A stretch of DNA of 64,000 bases from Fontisphaera persica (GTDB lineage: Bacteria > Verrucomicrobiota > Verrucomicrobiia > Limisphaerales > Fontisphaeraceae): the NCBI RefSeq assembly GCF_024832785.1, contig NZ_CP116615.1, positions 3,224,001 to 3,288,000 of the forward strand. Direction: 5' to 3'. The translations under genes were made by a program, and so were the position numbers. Shown here in pieces: positions 25,648 to 33,566 of this stretch (positions within the stretch are counted from its first letter, which is position 1; the number at the start of each line of letters is the position of its first letter). The notes under the pieces are model-generated. The model worked only from the letters and a program-made list of their open reading frames with translations, was not told the origin of the DNA and ran no database searches.

Positions 25648-28600
25648 CTACCAGACGGTAACTTCCGCCAGCGACGCGAACGGCTGGCGGGTGAAGCCGC
25701 TCAGCGCCTCCAGTTTTAGATACCGTCCCCGGGCAGGGGCGGGAAACCGCAGCTCCTTCGCCGCGGCATCGTTGGACAAGGTTTGCCGCAACACCGGCGC
25801 TCCCCAGACGTCGGGGGAATCGCTCACATAAATGGCACACTCGCGAATCCAGCCATTCCGATTGTTGTCCTGCCGCGGGGCCAAAGTCACGCCCTGCAGC
25901 GCGGCCGTCTGGTTGAACTCGAGGATGAGCCAGTGCGGAAAATTCGGCGCCCCTTCCCCCCACGGGGTATGCCAGAGCGTTTGCGGGTCCCCATCCACGA
26001 CCTGCCGGGCCGGATATTCCGTGTGTTCACTGCTGACCCGCCAGACGCGCGCGCCCAGTTTTTGCGTCAGCGTGGGCGCCGCCAGCAGCGCCTGAACCTG
26101 CTCCGGGGTCCAGCGATGCGCCGGTTGGAAGTGCGGCCCGGCCATGTAATCCAATAAACTGCGCCGCATCTGCCGCGCCACCGGCCGGCGCTCCAAGTCG
26201 CTGTGCAAATCCATCGCGCAGGCCAGCAGCCGGCCCTGGCCCACCCGCATTTCGATAATGAGCCCCAGTTTGCGCGAGGTGAACCAGTCATCAATGGCAT
26301 AAACCACCGGCTGAAACGACCGCGCCGTGCCCGTCAAAATAAAAGGATGCGCCCGCGACACCAGCTCCCACCACTGCCAATTGGAATGGTATTCAGTGGG
26401 AAATTGCGCCAGCGCCGGATGTTGGGGATTGCAGTAGATGCCGAGGGTATGCGGGGCTTGGCGGCGGGTCCACGCGGTGTTCCAGAAGATGCTGGAGAAG
26501 CCCATTTGCACCCGGCCCAACGCGTCCCCGCGAATGGCTTGGGGCGGGGGATTCAACAGCACGCTGCCCCCGCGGGCCAGCACGTCCAGCGCGGCGGCGT
26601 CCAGTTCCGTGGTGAAATGCACACCCGCCGGCGGCGCGGTGCTCACTTGCGGCGGATAAACCCACAGGTCCCAGTCATTGGCGTAAGGCGTGCCTTCCAC
26701 CGCCAGCTCCAGTTTCAGTTTGGCGGGCGCGGCCGCGCCGCGCAGCGGCACCTGGATTTCCCCCACCGGACTGCATACACCGGTGGGCAGGGGGCCGGTG
26801 AACAACTTGCCGGTGGCCAGCGTCCGGCGGCCGTCCGCCAGCCTCCACCGCAAAACGCCCTGCGGCAAATCCTGGGGGGCAAACCACCCCACCTCCAGTT
26901 CCGCCTTCAGCGTCTCATCCGCGGTGTAGAGGCGTTTGGGCAGCCGCGCAATTGGCACCACGGGGCCGGAAAAGCGATGAAACTCCGCAGCGGTGATGTA
27001 GCCCTTGCTGTCCCAAAACGGGTCCAGCACCCCCACCAGCGCCGTGCCCTGGCCGGGGAAATCATGCAAATCCAGCAATTCAAAGCCGGCCATGCCCGGG
27101 GTGCGGATGGCCGATTCAATGTCCTCTTTGTAACAGAGCGCCTGCAGTTTGCCCGAGGCCAGCAGAAAGGCGCGGGCCAGCTCGTCCAGCCCGTTTTGCT
27201 GGAGGAAATCACGGAATATCTCGAAGTTTTTCGGCTTGAGCCAGCCCTTGTACTTGGGCATTTCCGCGAAATTGGGGAACACACACCATTGCCCAATTTC
27301 ATGGCTGACCACCGGTGCTGAGGCCTGCGCGATGTACTCCCGATAATCCGTCATCGTCTCCGGCGGGCGCGCGTTGATGCGCGAATTCAGGCCGCCGCCC
27401 CAGGCCTGAATGCGCGGGTCCGGGGTGATGTGGAAATCATTTTCTGGAATCATGGGCCAGCCGGCGCCGCTGGTGTACAAGCGGCGGGAATCCAGACGCT
27501 TGCAATAGTTGATGAAATCACCCAGCCAGCGTTGCTGGTTTTTGCCCGCTGGCTCGTTGCCCGCCGAAAACATGATGAATGAGGGATGATTGCCCAGCGC
27601 GCGGAAAATGCGCGCGGCCTCCTCGTGCAGCCAGGCGTCCACCTTGCGGCCATCGCCCACACTGCTGCCCTGGTTGGCCCAGACCCCGGCTTCCACGTAA
27701 TACAAAAACCCCAGCTCGTCGGCGGCCTGAAACGCGGCCGCCGGCGGGGTGTGCGAGTGAAAACGAATGTGATTCAATCCATGCGCCTGGCAGATGCGGA
27801 TGATGCGTTTCCAGGCGGCCACGTCGGTGGGCGGATAACCGGTGAGCGGAAAGATGTTGCACTCGAGGGTGCCGCGCAGAAAGAGTTTCCGGCCATTGAG
27901 CGCGATTTGTGTGCCCTGGCGTTTCACCTCGCGCAAACCAAAGGAGACGGTGCGGCTGTCCCTGAACGGGCGCTGGCCTTCGCCCCCTTCCAGCGTGGCG
28001 GTCAGGCGGTACAAGGCCGGTGCAAACTCATCCCACAACAGCGCCTCCGGCCCCAGCTCATAGTCGCATTCCACCGCGCCGCCCTGAGGCGTCCAGGACA
28101 CGGGCACCGTTTGGGGCGGCGGCCGGTGGGTGCGCGGGCTGTTGTAGCTCTGCGCCGCCAGCGTCAACATGCCGCTCCCGGAGCGGCCGGTGAGATTGCC
28201 GAGGCGAGCTTTAATCTTCACGCGGCGTTGCGCCACCTCCGGATAAACCTGCAAATCCTCCACCCATACCGGGTCGGTGGCCTGCAATTCCAGGGCGCCC
28301 ACGATGCCATTCCAATTGCCCTGGGTGTGGTCCGAAACACTGTGCGCATTGACGCCTACTTCGACGTGCAGGCGGTTGTCCACGCGCACGGTCAGGCGGT
28401 GTTTGCCCGGGGCCAGGCCCGTGCCGAGGTCATATTCGTGGGGTGTGCCTAAACTGTTGCAGGAGCCGAGGCGCTGGTCATCCACCCAGACGGTGGTTTC
28501 CCAGTGCGGCCGCTCCAGCCGGAGCACCACGCGCCGGCCCGCCCAGGCGGCGGGAATCTCCACCTCGCGCTGGTACCACGCCACCCCCACGTAATGCCGT

Positions 28601-28947
28601 TCCGGCTGCAGCCAGAACGGCACCTTGATGTTGCCCGGCTGCCGATAAGGGGCATAGCGCGGGTCGGTGAACCACGAGCGGTCCATAATGCTCCCGGTCC
28701 ATTTCGTCTCCACCGTCACCGCATCGCCAAAGCCCTGTTCCTGCAAAGAACCCGGCAGCCGCAACCGCTCCCGCAATGCGCGCCGATGCCAGCCCTCGGC
28801 CACGCCGGCATCCTGGCGGTCCAGTTCAAATCGCCAGGTCCCGGCCAGGTTGATGCGCTCCGGCCCCGTGGCTGCGGCGGCCGCAGCGGTGCAAAGGCCA
28901 GCGGCAGTGAGAGTCAACCAGAAAAAAAGGGCGCGTGGTCGAATCAT
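25648..28947 (-). CDS. Exported glycoside hydrolase family 2-like enzyme with C-terminal F5/8-type C domain
   Basis: A 1099-residue secreted enzyme with a signal peptide (FFWLTLTAAGLCTAAAAA). An N-terminal GH2 sugar-binding jelly roll (INLAGTWRFELDR, WYQREVEIPAAWAGRRVVL) is followed by an immunoglobulin-like region and a TIM barrel. The barrel has the general acid Glu465 in SAGNEP and the likely nucleophile Glu550 in SHEIGQW, 85 residues apart. The last 130 residues look like a discoidin/F5/8-type carbohydrate-binding domain (VVDGDPQTLWHT, GRYLKLEAL). GH2 members are beta-galactosidases, mannosidases or glucuronidases; the specificity here is unknown. The start at 28947 fits signal peptide and promoter. 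It is divergent from the gene at 29079 across a palindromic operator. Confidence 0.88.
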   Translation of the reverse strand: MIRPRALFFWLTLTAAGLCTAAAAAATGPERINLAGTWRFELDRQDAGVAEGWHRRALRERLRLPGSLQEQGFGDAVTVETKWTGSIMDRSWFTDPRYAPYRQPGNIKVPFWLQPERHYVGVAWYQREVEIPAAWAGRRVVLRLERPHWETTVWVDDQRLGSCNSLGTPHEYDLGTGLAPGKHRLTVRVDNRLHVEVGVNAHSVSDHTQGNWNGIVGALELQATDPVWVEDLQVYPEVAQRRVKIKARLGNLTGRSGSGMLTLAAQSYNSPRTHRPPPQTVPVSWTPQGGAVECDYELGPEALLWDEFAPALYRLTATLEGGEGQRPFRDSRTVSFGLREVKRQGTQIALNGRKLFLRGTLECNIFPLTGYPPTDVAAWKRIIRICQAHGLNHIRFHSHTPPAAAFQAADELGFLYYVEAGVWANQGSSVGDGRKVDAWLHEEAARIFRALGNHPSFIMFSAGNEPAGKNQQRWLGDFINYCKRLDSRRLYTSGAGWPMIPENDFHITPDPRIQAWGGGLNSRINARPPETMTDYREYIAQASAPVVSHEIGQWCVFPNFAEMPKYKGWLKPKNFEIFRDFLQQNGLDELARAFLLASGKLQALCYKEDIESAIRTPGMAGFELLDLHDFPGQGTALVGVLDPFWDSKGYITAAEFHRFSGPVVPIARLPKRLYTADETLKAELEVGWFAPQDLPQGVLRWRLADGRRTLATGKLFTGPLPTGVCSPVGEIQVPLRGAAAPAKLKLELAVEGTPYANDWDLWVYPPQVSTAPPAGVHFTTELDAAALDVLARGGSVLLNPPPQAIRGDALGRVQMGFSSIFWNTAWTRRQAPHTLGIYCNPQHPALAQFPTEYHSNWQWWELVSRAHPFILTGTARSFQPVVYAIDDWFTSRKLGLIIEMRVGQGRLLACAMDLHSDLERRPVARQMRRSLLDYMAGPHFQPAHRWTPEQVQALLAAPTLTQKLGARVWRVSSEHTEYPARQVVDGDPQTLWHTPWGEGAPNFPHWLILEFNQTAALQGVTLAPRQDNNRNGWIRECAIYVSDSPDVWGAPVLRQTLSNDAAAKELRFPAPARGRYLKLEALSGFTRQPFASLAEVTVW

Positions 28948-28977
28948 AAGTTTCAGCGTTGCTGATGTTGTGCGGGA

Positions 28978-29006
28978 ATTATGCTTGGAACACCCCGGGG
29001 ATTCAA
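28978..29006 (-). promoter_or_regulatory. Sigma-70 type promoter of the GH2-like gene
   Basis: On the minus strand TTGAAT (29006-29001), 17-base spacer, CATAAT (28983-28978): four and five of six consensus bases. The predicted start near 28971 leaves a 24-base leader. Confidence 0.6.
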
Positions 29007-29013
29007 CTTGAAG

Positions 29014-29031
29014 TTTGGCGGACCCGCCAAA
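29014..29031. promoter_or_regulatory. Perfect palindromic operator between two divergent promoters
   Basis: TTTGGCGG (29014-29021) and CCGCCAAA (29024-29031) around AC. It sits 7 bases from the -35 box of the GH2-like gene and 4 bases from the -35 box of the gene at 29079, so one regulator could control both. The regulator is not identifiable here. Confidence 0.6.
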
Positions 29032-29035
29032 ACAC

Positions 29036-29064
29036 TTTACACCACGGGGGGCTGCCTCAATAAT
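29036..29064 (+). promoter_or_regulatory. Sigma-70 type promoter of the concanavalin-like gene
   Basis: TTTACA (29036-29041), 17-base spacer, AATAAT (29059-29064), each five of six consensus bases. The predicted start near 29071 would leave an extremely short leader before the ATG at 29079. Confidence 0.55.
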
Positions 29065-29078
29065 TTGCGCAAACACGC

Positions 29079-30002
29079 ATGAAACGCTTCCTCGCTTGTG
29101 CCCTGCTCATGGTGGGTGGCATGGCAGCCACCGTTGCCGCTGCTGAACGTTTCCCCAATCTCGCCGCGCAAAGCCCTTTGCCCCGCGGCAACGGCCTGGC
29201 CGCGAAATTCAAGGCCGATGCTGGCATTGCAGCGCATCCGGCCGTCCTCTTCGCGGATAATTTCGAGGAGGGAGAATTGGGCGCGCGCTGGGATGAGAAG
29301 GGCGCCGGCAAGGGCAAAGCGCTCAGCCTGGTGGCGCCGCATGACCCGCGCTGCGGCCAGCGCTGCCTCAAGGTGGAAGCGCGGCTGGGCGAGAATCAGG
29401 GCGATGGCTTGACCCAATGGTACACCCCCGCCGACCCGGTGTTCATCCGGTTTTATGTGAAGTTTGACCCCAACTGCGATTATGTGCATCACTTCGTGAC
29501 CCTGCGCGCCAACCGTGGCTTGCGCGGGGCGGACCGGTGGAGCGGCTTTGGCGGGGCGGGATTAAAACCCCGCGGGGACGAGCGGTTTTCCACCGCGCTG
29601 GAGCCGTGGGGCAACTGGGGCAAGTGGCCGCCGCCGGGAAAATGGAATTTTTACAGCTACTGGCATGAAATGGAGGTCTCGCGGGACGGCAAATATTGGG
29701 GCAATTCATTTCAGGCCGAACCGCAGGACAACATCCCCAAGAACCGGTGGATTTGCGCCGAGTTCATGCTGAAGCACAACACCCCCGGCCAGCCGGACGG
29801 CGAGCAGGCGTTTTGGATTGATGGAAAACTGCTCGGCCACTGGAAGGGCATCAACTGGCGCACCTCGGCCACGCTGCAGGCCAATGCGCTGACCCTGGAA
29901 AGCTACGTGACCGACCGCTGGACCAAAAATCCCACCAACACGGTCTATTTTGACAACCTGGTCATAGCCCGCGAGTACATCGGGCCGGCCGGCGTCCCTT
30001 GA
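29079..30002 (+). CDS. Secreted concanavalin A-like (polysaccharide-lyase-like) protein
   Basis: A 307-residue protein with a signal peptide (FLACALLMVGGMAATVAAA). The mature part is beta-rich with DNFEEGELGARWDEKG at the front, a central YTPADPVFIRFYVKFD strand pair, and GEQAFWIDGKLLGHW followed by VYFDNLVIAREYIGP at the end. This jelly-roll pattern is seen in LamG/concanavalin-like domains and in polysaccharide lyase families such as PL14-like and PL20-like proteins. I cannot assign a catalytic site. Divergent transcription from the GH2-like gene with a shared palindrome suggests both act on the same polysaccharide. Confidence 0.65.
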   Translation: MKRFLACALLMVGGMAATVAAAERFPNLAAQSPLPRGNGLAAKFKADAGIAAHPAVLFADNFEEGELGARWDEKGAGKGKALSLVAPHDPRCGQRCLKVEARLGENQGDGLTQWYTPADPVFIRFYVKFDPNCDYVHHFVTLRANRGLRGADRWSGFGGAGLKPRGDERFSTALEPWGNWGKWPPPGKWNFYSYWHEMEVSRDGKYWGNSFQAEPQDNIPKNRWICAEFMLKHNTPGQPDGEQAFWIDGKLLGHWKGINWRTSATLQANALTLESYVTDRWTKNPTNTVYFDNLVIAREYIGPAGVP

Positions 30003-30010
30003 AAAAAGAA

Positions 30011-30034
30011 AGGGACGCCGTTCAAGGCGTCCCT
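30011..30034 (-). terminator. Rho-independent terminator after the HtrA gene
   Basis: Nine-base stem AGGGACGCC (30011-30019) / GGCGTCCCT (30026-30034), loop of six. On the minus strand it is followed by TTCTTTTTTC. It lies 36 bases beyond the HtrA stop codon and lacks a T-run on the plus strand. Confidence 0.85.
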
Positions 30035-30070
30035 CCTGCTCTCGCGTAACCCCGGCCGCACCTTTGCGGC

Positions 30071-31564
30071 TTACCGGTTGGCCGGCGCCTCAATCACCAC
30101 AAACCGCATGGCGCCATCCCGATACACCCGCAGGAGCAACCGTTGGCCGCGGGCCTTTTGGGCCGCTTCAAACGCCTCGTCGGCATTGGCCACGCGCTGG
30201 CGATTGATTTCCACGATGACATCGCCGGGTTGCAACGCGCCGGCCGCCGGAGAGTCAGGGGCCACGCTGAGCACCACAGCGCCCTGCACATCCAGCGGCA
30301 GGTCAAATTGCCGCCGCGTGCGGGCATCGGGATTGCCCAAATCCACGCCCCGCAGGGCATCGCTGCTGCCACGCCGGCCGGGCCAGCTCCAACCGCCACT
30401 GCGGGCCAGGCCCTCGGACGGCAGCTCGCCAAGCTTGGCGGTGAGGGTTTGCTCCTTGCCGTCGCGCACCACTTTGAGGGTCACCTTGCTGCCGGGGGCC
30501 GTCTGGGCCACCATCAGCCGCAGATGGCGGCTGTCGGTCACTTTTTTACCATTGAATTCGAGGATGACATCGCCCTCCTTCAAACCGGCCTCGGCGGCGG
30601 GTGATTTGGCGGTGACTTCGCTCACCAGCGCGCCCTGGGTATCTTTCAATTTGAACTCTTTGGCCAGCGCGTCCGTGACCGGCTGGATGAGCACCCCGAG
30701 GTAGCCGCGGGTCACTTTGCCGTCGGTAATGAGGCGGTCCATCACGTACCGCGCCAGGTTGATGGGCACGGCAAAGCCCACGCCCTGGTTGCCGCCGCTG
30801 CGGCTTAAGATGGCGGTGTTGATGCCCACCAGACGGCCTTCCGCATCCACCAGCGCGCCACCGCTGTTGCCGGGGTTGATGGAGGCATCGGTTTGGATGA
30901 AATCTTCATAGTCCACAATGCCCATGCCGCCGCGGCCCTTGGCGCTGACAATGCCGGCGGTGACTGTCTGTCCCACGCCAAAGGGATTGCCAATGGCCAG
31001 CACCAAATCGCCCACTTCGACCTTGTCACTGTCGCCCAACGTAATGGCGGGCAGTTTGCCATTCTCCACCTTCAGCACCGCAATGTCCGTCTGCGGGTCT
31101 TTGCCCACCACCTTGGCGTTAAGCACCGTCTTTTCATCCGCCAGCGCCACCTTGATTTCATCCGCGCCGTCCACCACGTGATTATTGGTCAGGATGTACC
31201 CATCCTCGGTCACAATGACCCCGCTGCCCAGGCTCTGCTCGCGCCGCTCGCGCGGCAGCCGTTCGCCACCCCACGGGTCCCCAAAGAAATGCCGGAAAAT
31301 GGGGTCATCAAAGAACGGCATGACCATCACGGGCTCCTTAACCCGCTTGGTGGTGTAAATGTTCACCACGCTGGGCGCGGCCTTCTTCACAATCGGCGCC
31401 AAACTGGTCGCCGCCTTCACCGAGGGCGACAACGGCGCGTCATTTACCACCACTTTCGGCGCGGACGCCGCCCAGGCCCGCGTCATCAACGGCGAGTGCT
31501 CCACCGCCAGCCAAACCAAAGCCGCTGCTGCCAATCCGCCTGCTGCCAACCGCCATATTTTCAT
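30071..31564 (-). CDS. Periplasmic serine protease, HtrA/DegP family
   Basis: A 497-residue protease/chaperone with an N-terminal signal anchor (LAAGGLAAAALVWLAVEHS). The trypsin-like domain has His in ILTNNHVVDGA, Asp in QTDIAVLKV and Ser in NPGNSGGAL. Two PDZ domains follow (GYLGVLIQPVTDALA with GDVILEFNGKKV, and SPAAGALQPGDVIVEINRQRV). It degrades or refolds damaged envelope proteins. The MPFFDDPIFRHFFGD segment before the protease core is the usual HtrA LA-loop-like region. GGAGGA (31571-31576) lies six bases before the ATG. Together with the Hsp20 gene upstream on the same strand it forms a protein-quality-control pair, although a terminator separates them. Confidence 0.94.
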   Translation of the reverse strand: MKIWRLAAGGLAAAALVWLAVEHSPLMTRAWAASAPKVVVNDAPLSPSVKAATSLAPIVKKAAPSVVNIYTTKRVKEPVMVMPFFDDPIFRHFFGDPWGGERLPRERREQSLGSGVIVTEDGYILTNNHVVDGADEIKVALADEKTVLNAKVVGKDPQTDIAVLKVENGKLPAITLGDSDKVEVGDLVLAIGNPFGVGQTVTAGIVSAKGRGGMGIVDYEDFIQTDASINPGNSGGALVDAEGRLVGINTAILSRSGGNQGVGFAVPINLARYVMDRLITDGKVTRGYLGVLIQPVTDALAKEFKLKDTQGALVSEVTAKSPAAEAGLKEGDVILEFNGKKVTDSRHLRLMVAQTAPGSKVTLKVVRDGKEQTLTAKLGELPSEGLARSGGWSWPGRRGSSDALRGVDLGNPDARTRRQFDLPLDVQGAVVLSVAPDSPAAGALQPGDVIVEINRQRVANADEAFEAAQKARGQRLLLRVYRDGAMRFVVIEAPANR

Positions 31565-31591
31565 AAGTCATCCTCCGTTTGCATGATTTCC

Positions 31592-31619
31592 ACCTGCGTT
31601 GTCCGCAGGTCTTTTTTTT
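31592..31619 (+). terminator. Hairpin plus T-run antisense to the HtrA leader
   Basis: ACCTGCG (31592-31598) / CGCAGGT (31604-31610) followed by C and eight T on the plus strand. There is no plus-strand gene to terminate here, so it may stop antisense transcription, or on the minus strand act as a leader hairpin upstream of the HtrA gene. Confidence 0.5.
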
Positions 31620-31715
31620 CCGTTTAGACCCTGCCCGCCTGAATTTGCTCAACGATTTGCTCCCTGCCGCCACCCAGCCTCCTCCGTCCTCGCGTAAAAT
31701 CACTGGCGGGCGGCG

Positions 31716-31753
31716 CGAAAAAGGCGGACCGCGTGGCCAGCACCCGGTCCGCC
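31716..31753 (-). terminator. Probable terminator after the Hsp20 gene
   Basis: Nine-base stem GGCGGACCG (31723-31731) / CGGTCCGCC (31745-31753) with a 13-base loop. On the minus strand it is followed by TTTTT. It lies 8 bases after the Hsp20 stop codon. Confidence 0.7.
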
Positions 31754-31761
31754 GTTCACCC

Positions 31762-32223
31762 TTAATTGACCTTGACTTCGATCTGTTTTGGACGGGCCTT
31801 CTCGCTCTTGGCCAGGTGCACCCGCAGCACCCCATCCTTGAACTCCGCCTCCACCTTGCCCTCTTCGGCGTCGCTCGGGATGATGAAGCTGCGCTCGAAC
31901 CGGCCATAGCTCCGTTCCACCCGATGGAACCGGCGCCCTTTCTCCACCTTCTCGGACTTGCGTTCACCGGAGATGGTCAGGGTGCCATCTTCCACCGTCA
32001 CCTTCACGTCGTCCTTCTGGACTTCCGGCAGCTCCACCTTGATGAGGTACTCTTTGTCGTCCTCCAGGATGTCCACCGCCGGCGCCCATTCAGGCAGCGT
32101 GAGGCTTTCCTCCGAGGCCGTCAGGGAGCTGCGACGAAAAGGCGCCAAGTCAAAGACCGAAGCCAAACGTTTCTGCAACTCCTCCATTTCTTTGAACGGA
32201 TTCCAACGAGTCAATGCAGTCAT
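31762..32223 (-). CDS. Small heat shock protein, Hsp20/alpha-crystallin family
   Basis: A 153-residue holdase chaperone that keeps unfolding proteins soluble. The N-terminal arm MTALTRWNPFKEMEELQKRLASVF is typical of bacterial class A Hsp20. The alpha-crystallin domain has EYLIKVELPEVQKDDVKVTVEDGTLTISGERK-type strands, GRFERSF, and the conserved A-x-x-x-n-G-V-L motif as FKDGVLRVHL. The C-terminal ARPKQIEVKVN contains the short I-x-V anchoring motif. GGAGGA lies seven bases before the ATG. I found no CIRCE element; heat regulation is not evident from the upstream sequence. Confidence 0.93.
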   Translation of the reverse strand: MTALTRWNPFKEMEELQKRLASVFDLAPFRRSSLTASEESLTLPEWAPAVDILEDDKEYLIKVELPEVQKDDVKVTVEDGTLTISGERKSEKVEKGRRFHRVERSYGRFERSFIIPSDAEEGKVEAEFKDGVLRVHLAKSEKARPKQIEVKVN

Positions 32224-32645
32224 AGTCTGTTCCTCCGTCTTGTCCTGGCGGATTTCATCTCAGCTACCAGACCGGCTCCGCCAAACCGATTTGGCAACCG
32301 AGCTTGCCTCCGACTTGCTCCACCCGGAGCTGCGGAGCAAGCTCGCTTGTTGCACTAACAAGAAGCATACCAACCCTATCTTCTGGTAATGTGCATACTC
32401 AAATTATTGATTATGAATAATTTACAAAAATTGACTCTTGAATTGACCAAATCAACAAAGGCCAATGTGACACAACAATGTGTTATAATGGCACGAATGT
32501 ATTTATTTTCTAGGATTCTTCAAAATGTGTCACCATGGCCATTTGAAGGGCCAACACGGCTGATATATCTCGTTGCGATATTTCATCCTGCTTCCAACAA
32601 CTTTTTACCGACCTTGGTGTATATTCAGTTGGGAACGGTCAAACC
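32224..32645. other. Gene-free, locally AT-rich region with a -10-like box inside inverted repeats
   Basis: About 420 bases without a convincing gene; base composition falls sharply between about 32380 and 32640. TATAAT at 32484-32489 is directly preceded by ACACA-ACAA-TGTGT (32470-32483), and GTGACAC (32467-32473) is mirrored by GTGTCAC (32527-32533). No good -35 box is present at the right distance, which would fit an activator-dependent promoter for the gene at 32646. A short open frame starting at 32389 has no protein-like features. Confidence 0.4.
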
Positions 32646-33566
32646 GTGCTGACTTTGCTACATAAGAAGACGTGGACCATGCTGGCCCTGGCTGGGGGAT
32701 TGATGACTGCGCTGGCGGCCAGTGAGCCGGTGATGGACCGGTTTGCCGGCATTCCGGACCGCAACGCCTTCGGCCTGCGTCCGCCGCCCCCTCCCGCGCC
32801 GCCTCCCAAAGCGGAGCCGCCTCCGCCGGCTGTCAAAGTGCAGGTCACCGGGCTGCTGGATTTCAAGGTGCGCAAGACGGCCATTTTGTTGGTGACGGAA
32901 ATGGGGAAACCGCCGGTCTCCGTGGTGCTGGGCGAAAACGAATCCGATGGACCGGTGACGGTGAAAAGCATTGACGCCGAAAACGGCAAGGTCCGCATTG
33001 CCCTGAACAACTCCGATACGGAGCTGGACATTGAAAAGGATGGCATCAAGCCCACGGCTTCCGGCGGAGGCAGGGCAGATTTGCAACTGGGGGGGTCGGC
33101 AGAAGCAGCGCCGCGTCCTTCCGCGTCCCAGATTTTTGCCGGGGCCGCGTCGGCCGGGGCTCCTAGCGTGCCGGAGGTCAACCGCGGCAACTTGGCAGCC
33201 TATTTGCGCCAGGCTTCGGAAGGCGCCAGCAAGAGCGCTGGCAGCGCGCCGGCACCGCTCCTGGGCGGTTACGGAGCGGCGCTGCCGCCCGGGCTGGCCG
33301 GGTCGCACACCTTCCGCTTTGACGGGCAGCCGAATATCGGCCCCACCCAGCCCAACTGGCCGCCCGAACAACCGGTGAGCTACGAGGAATCCATCATCCA
33401 CATGGAAATCCTGCGCACGCTCAAGGATACCGGCAAAATGGAGCTGCCACCCTTGCCGCCCACCATTTTGACCCCGGGCCACGAAGAAGAGATGCCGCCC
33501 GTGCCCGGCGGCCAGCCCCATCAAGGCCCGCCCGGCCTGCCGCCTCTGCCACCTATTCCGCGCTGA
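32646..33566 (+). CDS. Exported GspC/PilP-like protein
   Basis: A 306-residue protein starting with GTG, which gives a signal peptide with two lysines (LLHKKTWTMLALAGGLMTALA). DRNAFGLRPPPPPAPPPK is followed by an 85-residue beta-rich domain (VKVQVTGLLDFKVRKTAILL, GPVTVKSIDAENGKVRIAL). That F/LFGL-proline linker followed by a small all-beta domain with a per-strand G pattern is the layout of the GspC homology region and of PilP. The C-terminal half is disordered and rich in Gly, Ala and Pro. It may couple to a type II secretion or type IV pilus system encoded elsewhere; no other component is in the window. The 3' end overlaps the convergent AraC gene by 46 bases. Confidence 0.55.
   Translation: MLTLLHKKTWTMLALAGGLMTALAASEPVMDRFAGIPDRNAFGLRPPPPPAPPPKAEPPPPAVKVQVTGLLDFKVRKTAILLVTEMGKPPVSVVLGENESDGPVTVKSIDAENGKVRIALNNSDTELDIEKDGIKPTASGGGRADLQLGGSAEAAPRPSASQIFAGAASAGAPSVPEVNRGNLAAYLRQASEGASKSAGSAPAPLLGGYGAALPPGLAGSHTFRFDGQPNIGPTQPNWPPEQPVSYEESIIHMEILRTLKDTGKMELPPLPPTILTPGHEEEMPPVPGGQPHQGPPGLPPLPPIPR

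Noticed and set aside
32224-32390. A CIRCE or ROSE element before the Hsp20 gene
   Set aside because: There is no TTAGCACTC-N9-GAGTGCTAA, and no hairpin masking the GGAGGA sequence was evident.
32389-32652. An 87-codon plus-strand frame in the AT-rich region
   Set aside because: It has no ribosome-binding site, no domain-like pattern, and runs into the start of the next gene. The AT-rich segment looks regulatory.
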